Positions 57,218-64,000 of a DNA stretch of 64,000 nt are shown here, in pieces. Source of the DNA: Pelagerythrobacter marensis (GTDB lineage: Bacteria; Pseudomonadota; Alphaproteobacteria; Sphingomonadales; Sphingomonadaceae); contig NZ_CP144918.1 in assembly GCF_036700095.1 (NCBI RefSeq), positions 2,295,001 to 2,359,000 of the forward strand. The letters run 5' to 3'. Numbering within the stretch: position 1 is the stretch's first letter; every line of letters starts with the position of its first letter. The position numbers were made by a program, and so were the translations under genes. The notes under the pieces are model-generated. The model ran no database searches. It was not told where the DNA came from and saw nothing but the letters and a program-made list of their open reading frames with translations.

Positions 57218-57468
57218 GGGCGGATCAATTCACGCTCGATGCCTTCGCCGCGGTCGAGTTCGGCGATGCTTTCGCGCAACCGCCCGGCGTTTTTCGGATT
57301 TGCCAGCAGGTGCTCGGTCTCGACGATCGAGTTCCATTCGGACAGGGAGACCATCACCACGGCCTCTCCGTTGCGGCGGGTGACGACCACTTCGGAACAG
57401 TGGTCCACCACCTTGTCCATCACGCTCTTCAGGTTCTTGCGCGCATCGCTGTAGGTTATCACATCCAC
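57214..57468 (-). CDS. yefM: YefM-family antitoxin
   Basis: This 84-residue Phd/YefM antitoxin starts at GTG 57468 behind GGAGA. The N-terminal DNA-binding part (VITYSDARKNLKSVMDKVVDHCSEVVVTRRNGEAVVMVSLSEWNSI) and acidic C-terminal toxin-binding tail (ESIAELDRGEGIERELI) are typical. It neutralises YoeB and represses the operon through the upstream palindrome at 57487-57514. Confidence 0.93.
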   Translation of the reverse strand: MDVITYSDARKNLKSVMDKVVDHCSEVVVTRRNGEAVVMVSLSEWNSIVETEHLLANPKNAGRLRESIAELDRGEGIERELIRP

Positions 57469-57486
57469 GACAGGTCTCCTTGCGGT

Positions 57487-57514
57487 GCATATGTACATGA
57501 AATTGTACATATGC
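57487..57514. promoter_or_regulatory. YefM-YoeB operator palindrome
   Basis: This is a perfect inverted repeat: arm GCATATGTACA, a 6-bp spacer, arm TGTACATATGC. Each arm contains the hexamer TGTACA known as the core of YefM-YoeB operator boxes. The site lies 18 bp upstream of the antitoxin GTG. Confidence 0.85.
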
Positions 57515-57527
57515 AATGGGAACGGGC

Positions 57528-57941
57528 TCAGGCGTCGATGCCCTTTGCCTTCCCCCACTGGCGTGCGGCGGTGTAGCCGAGATAGCCGGTGCCGAAGAGC
57601 ATGTAGAGTTCTTCGGGCAGGCCGCGCAGATAGGCGGTGATGCCGGCCCCGATGTTCTGTGCGGCGACCGGATCGAACGCCGACAGCACGCCCATCGGCA
57701 GGGCGAACAGCAGCAGGACGTACATGACGTAGAGAAAGCTCGGGCGCGCGCGGCTGGTCCAGGGATCGCGCGAACGGGCCTCCGCCACGATGGCCGAGAG
57801 GCGCGTCTCGATCCGTTTCAGTTCCTGCGTTCCCTCGAGTTCGAGCAGTTCGAGCTTGGCCCTGGCGCGGGCTTCCTTGTCCGGGATGACCTTGTCGATG
57901 ATCGCGGAAATCGGTCCGATGAGTGATTCGATGAGAGGCAT
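57528..57941 (-). CDS. 3TM-type (GTA-like) holin
   Basis: This 137-residue protein from ATG 57941 has an AAGGAG ribosome binding site. It starts with an amphipathic helix, then a charged coiled stretch (DKEARARAKLELLELEGTQELKR). Two or three hydrophobic segments follow (YVMYVLLLFALPMGVL and a late LYMLFGTGYLGYTAARQWGKAKG). This is the layout of the GTA_holin_3TM family found with gene transfer agents and prophages in alphaproteobacteria. No other phage genes surround it, so it may be an isolated GTA-linked or recruited gene. Confidence 0.8.
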   Translation of the reverse strand: MPLIESLIGPISAIIDKVIPDKEARARAKLELLELEGTQELKRIETRLSAIVAEARSRDPWTSRARPSFLYVMYVLLLFALPMGVLSAFDPVAAQNIGAGITAYLRGLPEELYMLFGTGYLGYTAARQWGKAKGIDA

Positions 57942-58014
57942 GGCGAACTCCTTGGTTGCGAGTCGCCAATTCATATAACCATAACGGTTAGTGTAGGAAA
58001 GTGTTTTTTGCCGG

Positions 58015-58923
58015 TCAGGCGTCCAGCCCGGCGTCGGCCAACAGGTTGCGCGCGAGGGCGAGGTGGGGCCGGTCGAGCATCGCGCCGTCGAGGCCGACGG
58101 TCCCGGCGCCGGGATTGGCATCGAATGCGGCAACGACCTTGCGGGCATGGGCGATTTCCTCCTCGCCCGGCGTGAAGGCGTCGTTGATCGCCTCCACTTG
58201 CGCCGGGTGGATCGCCAGCATCCCGCGATAGCCCTGGCCGCGCACCATGCGCGCCCGCTCGCGCAAGCCGTCGAGATCGCGGAAATCGGCCTGGATCGTC
58301 TCGATCGCCGCCACGCCCGCCGCTGCGGCGCCCAGCAGGCACAGGCTGCGGGCGAGTTCGAAGGTCGGCATGTAGCGCCCGTCCGGGCCGAACTGGACGC
58401 GCGCGCCGAGAGCCGAGGAGAGATCTTCCGCGCCCCAGCTCATCGCGACCAGCCGCGGTGCGCCCTCGTAGTCGCCGGTGCAAAACATCGCCCGCGGCGT
58501 TTCGGTGACGAGCGCGGCCACCCGCGTCGTGCCGGGGGCTATGCCGTGAATCGCCTCCAGCTTCGTGAGATGGGCATCGAGCGCCTCGACATCGGCGCGC
58601 CCTTCGGCCTTGGGCAGCATCACGCCGCCCGGACCGGCGGGCATCACCGCCTCCAGGTCGGAAAGCGTCTCGCCGCCCGCCAGCGGATTGACTCTGACCC
58701 ACAGCCGCTCGCGATCGTCCCGCGTAGCCAGGAAATCGTGCACCAGCGCCCGCGCGGCGGGCTTGCTGTCGGGCGCGACCGAATCTTCCAGATCGAGCAG
58801 GACGATATCCGCCGGCCCGTCGGCTGCCTTGGCCATCTTGCGCTCGCTGTCGCCCGGGGCGAACAGCCACGATCGCATACGGGGCCGGGTGCTGGGTGCG
58901 GTGCGGGAAGTGGGCGCGTTCAT
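58015..58923 (-). CDS. CitE-like HpcH/HpaI aldolase/citrate lyase-family protein
   Basis: This 302-residue TIM-barrel enzyme uses ATG 58923 with a strong GGAGGA site. It has RSWLFAPGDSERKMAKA, the metal-region DIVLLDLEDSV, MLPKAEGRADVE and LAIHPAQVEAIN, all typical of CitE and (3S)-malyl-CoA/L-malyl-CoA lyase relatives. It probably cleaves or hydrolyses a CoA thioester such as malyl- or citramalyl-CoA. The precise substrate cannot be assigned. Confidence 0.88.
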   Translation of the reverse strand: MNAPTSRTAPSTRPRMRSWLFAPGDSERKMAKAADGPADIVLLDLEDSVAPDSKPAARALVHDFLATRDDRERLWVRVNPLAGGETLSDLEAVMPAGPGGVMLPKAEGRADVEALDAHLTKLEAIHGIAPGTTRVAALVTETPRAMFCTGDYEGAPRLVAMSWGAEDLSSALGARVQFGPDGRYMPTFELARSLCLLGAAAAGVAAIETIQADFRDLDGLRERARMVRGQGYRGMLAIHPAQVEAINDAFTPGEEEIAHARKVVAAFDANPGAGTVGLDGAMLDRPHLALARNLLADAGLDA

Positions 58924-59025
58924 CGGCAAATCCTCCTGCCGCGCGCGCTAGGGCCGAAGCGGGAAGGGTGCAAGGCCGGCGATGGCCGTTGGAACTGGGG
59001 GACCGCCGGGATGGGGCGATGGGTG

Positions 59026-59078
59026 AAACCACTGGTCGGGACGACTGGATTCGAACCAGCGACCCCCACACCCCCAGT
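59026..59078 (-). repeat. Displaced 3' half of tRNA-Pro(GGG), probable attachment-site copy
   Basis: This 53-bp segment is identical to 60245-60297 (offset 1219 bp). It covers the anticodon loop to the CCA end of tRNA-Pro(GGG) plus 7 bp downstream. Beyond 59078 the two sequences diverge at once. A complete tRNA at one end and a 3' fragment in the same orientation at the other is the classical footprint of site-specific integration into a tRNA gene. Confidence 0.85.
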
Positions 59079-59228
59079 ATCTTCCGCGCCAATTTTACGC
59101 AGCTTTGCGCAGCCTTATGTAGCTTTATAATCAAGCGAGATCAGTTGCTTGGCTCTCGGAACTCGCCGTACCCAAGTTGGCGTAGCTTTACCGCTGCCAC
59201 TTACGGGAATCTTACGGGAGCCAATTCC

Positions 59229-59486
59229 ATGCCAAAGGGCAACTTCCAAGGGTTCGTCGTGCCCGAGCCGTGGGCGAATGACGGCGGAAAGCGGCGCGAG
59301 CCGGTGTTGGATGCTGACCACACACCGCCGCGTGTCGTTCGGCATGTCGGCTGGCAGCACTGCATCACCTGCCGCAAGCCGTTCTGGTCGAATGATGTGA
59401 TCGCCCTACGCCGCTGCCCGTCATGCAAGGGCGTGAAGAACGAATACGCAAAGCCGCTGCGCAAACAGGAGACGGGACGGGCGTAG
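59229..59486 (+). CDS. Small zinc-ribbon-like protein inside tRNA-Pro island
   Basis: This 85-residue ORF from ATG 59229 (MPKGNFQGFVVPEPW...) contains CITCRKPFWSND and RRCPSCKGVKNEY, a C-x2-C ... C-x2-C arrangement suggesting a small zinc ribbon. It lies within the 1.2-kb segment between the two tRNA-Pro repeats. No family is recognised. No integrase gene is visible nearby. Confidence 0.5.
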   Translation: MPKGNFQGFVVPEPWANDGGKRREPVLDADHTPPRVVRHVGWQHCITCRKPFWSNDVIALRRCPSCKGVKNEYAKPLRKQETGRA

Positions 59487-59626
59487 CGGTGCTCGGTCCG
59501 AGTCCAGCCGAGCCGGGGCTTAGCGGAGCAGTCCCCCGTTAAATCCAACCTCCGCAGTAGCGGGGAACTACGCCACCTGACGCTGCCGCCACCTCGCTCC
59601 TTCGGAGCGGGGCGGTGTTCTGAGCT

Positions 59627-60079
59627 TTAGACGAAATACACGTCCTCCGGCGAGAACTTGGAATCGAGCGAGTTTGCCTCAGCGGGCGCATTAGCCTCAA
59701 TGGCCTTCCAGAACTTCTCATCGAAGCGTCCGTCGATGCGGAAGTATTCAAGGGCGTGAATCAGCTTGATGCGGTTCGCTTTATAGCCACCAAACTTCTC
59801 TTCGAGTTTGTAGAATCCCAACCCTTCGAAATCCTCAGCACGTTCCAGTTCATCAACGTACCTGAGCACCTCCGTGGCAAACTCCGCTTTGACGGCATAG
59901 ACGTCCGCGAATGGATCAGCGCCGTAGGTTTCAAGCTCAATGTTCTCATGGAGGATCGGCGCGACGCGATTGAAGTAGGCGAACGCGAGCGCATCATTGA
60001 AGCTCTCTGGATTCTGCTTGTATCCAAGCAAGAATGTGAGGCGCTTCAGTTCGTAAAGAGCAACGAGATTCTGTTCCAA
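59627..60079 (-). CDS. Hypothetical protein inside tRNA-Pro island
   Basis: This 150-residue acidic, helical protein begins at TTG 60079 behind a GGGGGTG purine run (MEQNLVALYELKRLTFLLG...). It has no signal peptide, membrane segment or motif I recognise. Codon use is less GC-rich at third positions than in neighbouring genes, in keeping with horizontal origin. It is the larger of two genes between the tRNA-Pro repeats and reads towards the other. Confidence 0.55.
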   Translation of the reverse strand: MEQNLVALYELKRLTFLLGYKQNPESFNDALAFAYFNRVAPILHENIELETYGADPFADVYAVKAEFATEVLRYVDELERAEDFEGLGFYKLEEKFGGYKANRIKLIHALEYFRIDGRFDEKFWKAIEANAPAEANSLDSKFSPEDVYFV

Positions 60080-60251
60080 GGTAACACCCCCTGCTTGATT
60101 GATTGTTTATAGATGGGGAGTTCCCGTCGAACGGGCAAGAGTTATGCGGAATTCCCGCCACCGCTTACGGTAGGCTTATCACCGACCGCGCATAAGCAAA
60201 CGGGGCGGCTCATGCTGCCCGCTTAACTTGTTGGTTTTGCTTTAAAACCAC

Positions 60252-60328
60252 TGGTCGGGACGACTGGATTCGAACCAGCGACCCCCACACCCCCAGTGTG
60301 ATGCGCTACCAGGCTGCGCTACGTCCCG
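60252..60328 (-). tRNA. tRNA-Pro (anticodon GGG)
   Basis: This is a 77-nt cloverleaf with encoded CCA, acceptor CGGGACG/CGTCCCG, anticodon loop CTGGGGG with GGG anticodon, and T-loop GTTCGAATC. Its 3' half is duplicated at 59026-59078. It reads CCC and CCT proline codons. Confidence 0.95.
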
Positions 60329-60538
60329 TATCCAGTGGAGGGCGGCCCTATAGGGTGCCGGCCGGGTGGTGGCAAGCGCCGATCTTCGCGCCGTGCGCTA
60401 TGCGCGATTCGTTGCTCTCATCTTCCAATGCTGCTAGGCGCGCCCACTTGATCGCCGGGGAGGCGAAGGGCGGGCAGTCGCCGGGCTCTACGCACCCCCC
60501 GCACATGTTCTTGGCTCAAGCTCGATAGGCACATTTCC

Positions 60539-60859
60539 ATGCTCGATTTCCTTGCCGCGGCGGCCAGCGCAGACGCGCCGCCCGCGTGGATCCAATGGCT
60601 TCCGATCGTCGGCATGATCGCGATCTTCTGGTTCCTGATCATCCGCCCGCAAATGCGCCAGCAGAAGCAGCACCGCGAGAAGATCGCCGGGATCAAGAAG
60701 GGCGATCAGGTCGTCACCGCCGGCGGGATCGTCGGCAAGGTCGTCAAGGTGGACGACAACTACGCCGATATCGAGATCGCGCAGGGCGTTCGCGTCAAGA
60801 CGGTGAAGAGCACGATCGGCGATATCGTGCCGCCCGGCGGCGCGGCGGCGAACGACTGA
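60539..60859 (+). CDS. yajC: Preprotein translocase subunit YajC
   Basis: This 106-residue protein has one N-terminal membrane helix (PIVGMIAIFWFLIIRPQMRQQKQH) and the conserved YajC domain (KIAGIKKGDQVVTAGGIVGKVVKVDDNYADIEIA). It is the small accessory subunit of the SecDF-YajC complex and precedes secD by 13 bp. Confidence 0.95.
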   Translation: MLDFLAAAASADAPPAWIQWLPIVGMIAIFWFLIIRPQMRQQKQHREKIAGIKKGDQVVTAGGIVGKVVKVDDNYADIEIAQGVRVKTVKSTIGDIVPPGGAAAND

Positions 60860-60872
60860 GCGGGGCCGGCGG

Positions 60873-62468
60873 ATGCTCGATTTCCCGCTCTGGAAGCGCG
60901 GCTGGTTCTGGGGGCTCACACTGGCCCTGACGGCGCTGGCGCTGCCATCGATCTTCTCGCTTTCGGGCGCCCGCTGGCCGGCGGCGCTGCCCGATCCCGA
61001 GGTCAACCTCGGGCTCGACCTTGCCGGCGGCAGCCACATCCTGCTGGAGGCCGATCCCGCCGAAGTCGCGAGCCAGCGCCTGCGCAACATGGAGGAATCG
61101 GTCCGCTCGACACTCCGCCGGGCGGAGCCGAGCGTCGGTTTCGGCGACGTTTCGACGGCCGATGGCCGGCTGAGCTTCATGGTCGAAAGCGTCGCGGACG
61201 TCGATCGCGCCCGCTCCCTGCTGGAGCCGCTATTGAACGGCGAGGGGCTGGTTCGCGAATGGAACCTGTCGGTGGTCGACGAAACCCGCATCGTGCTGAC
61301 CCCGACCGAGGCCGGGCTGGAAGCTGCGGTCAATGCGGCGATGGATTCGTCGCAGGACGTGATCGACCGGCGCATCAACGCGCTGGGCACGCGCGAACCG
61401 ACCATCATCCGCCAGGGCGAAAACCGCATCGTGGTCCAGGTGCCCGGCCTGCAGGATCCCCAGCAGGTCAAGGAACTGGTGGGTCGCACGGCCAAGCTCG
61501 AATTCAAGCTGGTCAACGAAAACGCCCTGCAGACCGATCTGGCGCAGGGCATTGCCGAACCCGGGCAGCAGATCTTCCCTTATGCCGCCGACAGCGGCTT
61601 TGCCGGGCAGAACGTCGCCGTCTACCGCCTCGGCGGGATCGACGGCGGATCGCTGATCCGGGCGCAGGCCAGCCGCAATCAGGACAATCAGGACGTCGTC
61701 GTCATCCAGTTCGACCAGCAGGGCGGCAACCGCTTCGCCAAGCTGACCTCGGAAAATGTCGGCAAGCAGTTCGCGATCATCCTCGACGGCGAGGTGATTT
61801 CCGCGCCCGTGATCCAGGATCGCATCCTCAGCGGCGTGTCCGAGATTTCAGGCAACTTCACGCCGGAAAGCGCGCAGCAGCTGGCGATCTCGCTCCAGTC
61901 CGGCGCGCTGCCGGTGGACCTGACCGTGGTCGAGGAACGGACGGTGGGGCCGGACCTCGGCGCCGAATCGATCCGCCTCGGCCTGCTCGCGATGCTGGTC
62001 GGCTCGATCGCGGTCGTGACGCTGATGATCGCGTCCTACGGCCGCTTCGGCGTCTATGCGACGATCGCGCTGGTTTTCAACGTGCTGATGATCCTGGGGA
62101 TCATGGCGCTGATGAACACCACGCTGACGCTGCCGGGCATTGCCGGCTTCGTGCTGACGATCGGCGCGGCGGTGGACGCCAACGTGCTGATCAACGAACG
62201 CATACGCGAAGAACGCAAGCGCGGCCGGCGGGTGATCGCAGCGGTCGAGAACGGATATCGCGAGGCGAGCCGCGCGATTTTCGACGCCAATATCACCAAC
62301 TTCATCGCCGGCGTCCTGCTGTTCATGTTCGGCACCGGCCCGATCCGCGGCTTCGCGGTGGTCCTGGTGATCGGCCTGTTCACCAGCGTTTTCACCGCCG
62401 TTTCGCTCACCCGCATGTGGGTGGCCGGCTGGCTGCGCCGGGCGCGGCCGCAAGACCTGAACATTTGA
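60873..62468 (+). CDS. secD: Protein translocase subunit SecD
   Basis: This 531-residue RND-like membrane protein uses the proton gradient to help pull proteins across the inner membrane. The N-terminal helix leads to NLGLDLAGGSHILLE (P1 domain start) and a large periplasmic domain, then five more helices including AAVDANVLINERIREE, with the functional Asp. The neighbouring TNFIAGVLLFMFGTGPIRGFAV segment is typical. It lies between yajC and secF. Confidence 0.96.
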   Translation: MLDFPLWKRGWFWGLTLALTALALPSIFSLSGARWPAALPDPEVNLGLDLAGGSHILLEADPAEVASQRLRNMEESVRSTLRRAEPSVGFGDVSTADGRLSFMVESVADVDRARSLLEPLLNGEGLVREWNLSVVDETRIVLTPTEAGLEAAVNAAMDSSQDVIDRRINALGTREPTIIRQGENRIVVQVPGLQDPQQVKELVGRTAKLEFKLVNENALQTDLAQGIAEPGQQIFPYAADSGFAGQNVAVYRLGGIDGGSLIRAQASRNQDNQDVVVIQFDQQGGNRFAKLTSENVGKQFAIILDGEVISAPVIQDRILSGVSEISGNFTPESAQQLAISLQSGALPVDLTVVEERTVGPDLGAESIRLGLLAMLVGSIAVVTLMIASYGRFGVYATIALVFNVLMILGIMALMNTTLTLPGIAGFVLTIGAAVDANVLINERIREERKRGRRVIAAVENGYREASRAIFDANITNFIAGVLLFMFGTGPIRGFAVVLVIGLFTSVFTAVSLTRMWVAGWLRRARPQDLNI

Positions 62469-62480
62469 GGGAGACGATCG

Positions 62481-63458
62481 ATGAAACTCCTCAAACTCGT
62501 CCCCGACGATACCAACATCAAGTTCCTGCGCTGGCGCGTGCCGTTCTATGTGGTCAGCATCCTGCTGATCGCGGCGAGCTGGGGCCTCGTGTTGACCAAG
62601 GGCCTGAATTACGGCGTCGATTTCGCCGGCGGATTGAACATAACCGCGACTTTCACCGAAAGCACGCAGGCCCCGGTCGGCGAACTGCGCGAAACGGTGG
62701 CGGACCTGGGATACGGCGAACCGATCGTCCAGCGCTTCGGCGAGGACAACCAGGTATCGATCCGCGTCCCGCTGCCCGACAGCGCGGAGGGCAATCCCGA
62801 GGCGGCGCAGAATATCGCCAATGCCATCGTGGCCGAACTGGAAGCAGGCTTCGCCGATTTCCGGCTCGACGGCAACGAGAACGTCTCTGGCAAGGTCTCG
62901 GACGAATTTCGCAGCGATGCGGCCTTCGCGCTGATTGCCGCGATGCTGGCGGTGGCGCTCTACATCTGGATCAGGTTCGAATGGCAGTTCGGCGTGGGCG
63001 CGCTGTTCGCGCTGTTCCACGACGTCTCGCTGACCCTGGGCATGTTCGCGCTGTTCCAGCTCGAATTCAGCCTGCAGATCATCGCCGCGATCCTGGCGAT
63101 CATCGGCTATTCGCTGAACGACACGATCGTTGTGTACGACCGCATTCGCGAGAATCTGAAGAAATACCGCAAGATGCCGACGCCCGAACTGCTCGATCTG
63201 TCGGTCAACGAAACGCTGGCGCGTACGGTTATGACCTCGCTGACTCTGCTGATCGCGCTGGTGCCGTTGCTGCTGTTCGGCCCGGCCAGCCTGTTCGGCA
63301 TGGTCGCGGCGATCACGCTGGGGATTTTCGTCGGCACTTACAGCTCGGTCTACATGGCGGCGCCGATCCTGATCTGGCTGGGGGTCGATTCGCACAGCTT
63401 CGTGCCGGGCGAAACCGATGCGGACAAGCAGGAGAAGGTGGCTCGGGGCGAGGTCTGA
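62481..63458 (+). CDS. secF: Protein translocase subunit SecF
   Basis: This 325-residue partner of SecD opens with a membrane helix and GLNYGVDFAGGLNITATF. It has IIGYSLNDTIVVYDRIREN in helix 4 and LTLLIALVPLLLFG after it, all family hallmarks. It starts 12 bp after secD with a GAGGGAGA site. It is the last gene of the yajC-secDF operon here. Confidence 0.96.
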   Translation: MKLLKLVPDDTNIKFLRWRVPFYVVSILLIAASWGLVLTKGLNYGVDFAGGLNITATFTESTQAPVGELRETVADLGYGEPIVQRFGEDNQVSIRVPLPDSAEGNPEAAQNIANAIVAELEAGFADFRLDGNENVSGKVSDEFRSDAAFALIAAMLAVALYIWIRFEWQFGVGALFALFHDVSLTLGMFALFQLEFSLQIIAAILAIIGYSLNDTIVVYDRIRENLKKYRKMPTPELLDLSVNETLARTVMTSLTLLIALVPLLLFGPASLFGMVAAITLGIFVGTYSSVYMAAPILIWLGVDSHSFVPGETDADKQEKVARGEV

Positions 63459-63492
63459 GGGCGAGTCGCGTGAGCGCTGCTGAAAAGGATCT

Positions 63493-64000
63493 CTAGATAA
63501 ACCCTTCGTAAAGCGCGGCGAGCCGGGCCGCATGCGCCGGCCACCCGAACCCGGCCACCGTTGCAGCCACGCGCTCGCGCGGCGGCGGATCGGCGAAAAT
63601 CCGGCGCAGGGCGGCCGCGATCGCGTCGATCTCGCGCGCGACGACGTATCCCGCGTCCGGCCCGGTCACCAGTTCGCGCGCGCCGCCGGCTTCGGAGATA
63701 ACGATCGGCGTCCCGCAGGCGAGCGCTTCGACCCAGGCGTTGGCCAGGCCCTCCTTCTTCGAAGGCAGCACCATTGCGTTGGCGGCAGACAGGATCACCG
63801 GCAGCGTGTCGTGATCCACCGAGCCGACGAAGTGCACCCGGTCCGCCACGCCAAGATCGCGTGCGAGCGCGCGCAAATGCTTTTCGTCCTCACCCTTGCC
63901 GACCAGCAGCAGGCGAGTGCCGGGAATGCCGGCGATCGCGCCGATCACCAGATCCTGCCCCTTGCGGTCGATCAGCGCCCCCACGGTGGCGACGAGCGGG
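63493..64000 (-). CDS. Glycosyltransferase family 4 protein, C-terminal part (cut by window edge)
   Basis: The visible 169 residues are the C-terminal GT-B domain of a GT4 glycosyltransferase: VGALIDRKGQDLVIGAI, LLLVGKGEDEKHLRALA, VHFVGSVDH and VLPSKKEGLANAWVEALACGTPIVISEAGGARELV, which contains the EX7E-type nucleotide-sugar motif. It transfers a sugar from a nucleotide donor, probably in cell-surface glycan synthesis. The N-terminal acceptor-binding domain lies outside the window. Confidence 0.88.
   Translation of the reverse strand, partial: PLVATVGALIDRKGQDLVIGAIAGIPGTRLLLVGKGEDEKHLRALARDLGVADRVHFVGSVDHDTLPVILSAANAMVLPSKKEGLANAWVEALACGTPIVISEAGGARELVTGPDAGYVVAREIDAIAAALRRIFADPPPRERVAATVAGFGWPAHAARLAALYEGFI

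Noticed and set aside
57528-57941. Prophage around the holin gene
   Set aside because: No capsid, tail, lysis or integrase genes are nearby. Flanking genes are a toxin-antitoxin pair and a lyase.
59026-59078. A second tRNA-Pro gene
   Set aside because: Only the 3' half is present. The D-arm, 5' acceptor strand and half of the anticodon arm are missing.

Overview
The window is high-GC chromosomal DNA of an alphaproteobacterium, most likely Sphingomonadales (Erythrobacteraceae or a close relative). This rests on the yajC-secD-secF operon, class I lysyl-tRNA synthetase, the GTA-type 3TM holin, TonB receptors under FecI/FecR control, and overall gene style. Species cannot be named from the sequence alone.

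Layout. (1) 1-6307: a VirB/Trb type IV secretion cluster (virB3, 4, 6, 8, 9 and the start of virB10 on the minus strand), with virB2 turned round on the plus strand. (2) 6350-25133: a large Rhs/YD-repeat polymorphic toxin island. One complete gene (11657-15832, minus) carries a Sec signal peptide and follows a small secreted YD/Ig-like protein. Around it are at least six 5'-truncated modules, each with part of the same Rhs core, a different C-terminal tip, and usually a small AT-richer candidate immunity gene. Two intact-tip modules and one tipless relic lie downstream on the minus strand. Four modules lie on the plus strand beyond an IS5-family insertion sequence, and a second, inverted copy of that IS closes the plus-strand array. 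(3) 26074-26870: remnants of a helicase and a serine recombinase, a scar of mobile DNA. (4) 26891-38606: surface and uptake genes (DUF1624 acyltransferase-like protein, siderophore-type TonB receptor, FecI/FecR, a second TonB receptor with a PHP-domain hydrolase, SDR with a divergent AraC regulator). (5) 38656-58923: mostly housekeeping genes (SixA, DinG-like helicase, LysRS, 2OG oxygenase, cytochrome b561, RcnB-like protein, EttA, MATE transporter, two tRNAs, polysaccharide deacetylase, histidine kinase, Lrp, accB/accC, aroQ, YefM/YoeB, holin, CitE-like lyase). This stretch contains a DUF559 gene bracketed by inverted repeats. (6) 59026-60328: tRNA-Pro(GGG) with a displaced 53-bp copy of its 3' half 1.2 kb away, the footprint of a small or decayed tRNA-integrated element. 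(7) 60539-64000: yajC-secD-secF and a partial glycosyltransferase.

The most interesting system is the Rhs island. The complete gene shares a core of about 1.39 kb in direct orientation with its nearest downstream module, so recombination there would delete the present tip and immunity gene and bring in the next pair. It shares a core of about 0.9 kb in inverted orientation with the first plus-strand module, so recombination there would flip the intervening DNA and exchange tips reversibly. The silent tips differ in predicted chemistry: an HExxH metallopeptidase-like tip, a JAB/DUF4329-like tip, a HINT-released tip with a frameshift, an HGGSxWK tip and two unrecognised ones. The complete gene now carries a DUF4258-like tip.
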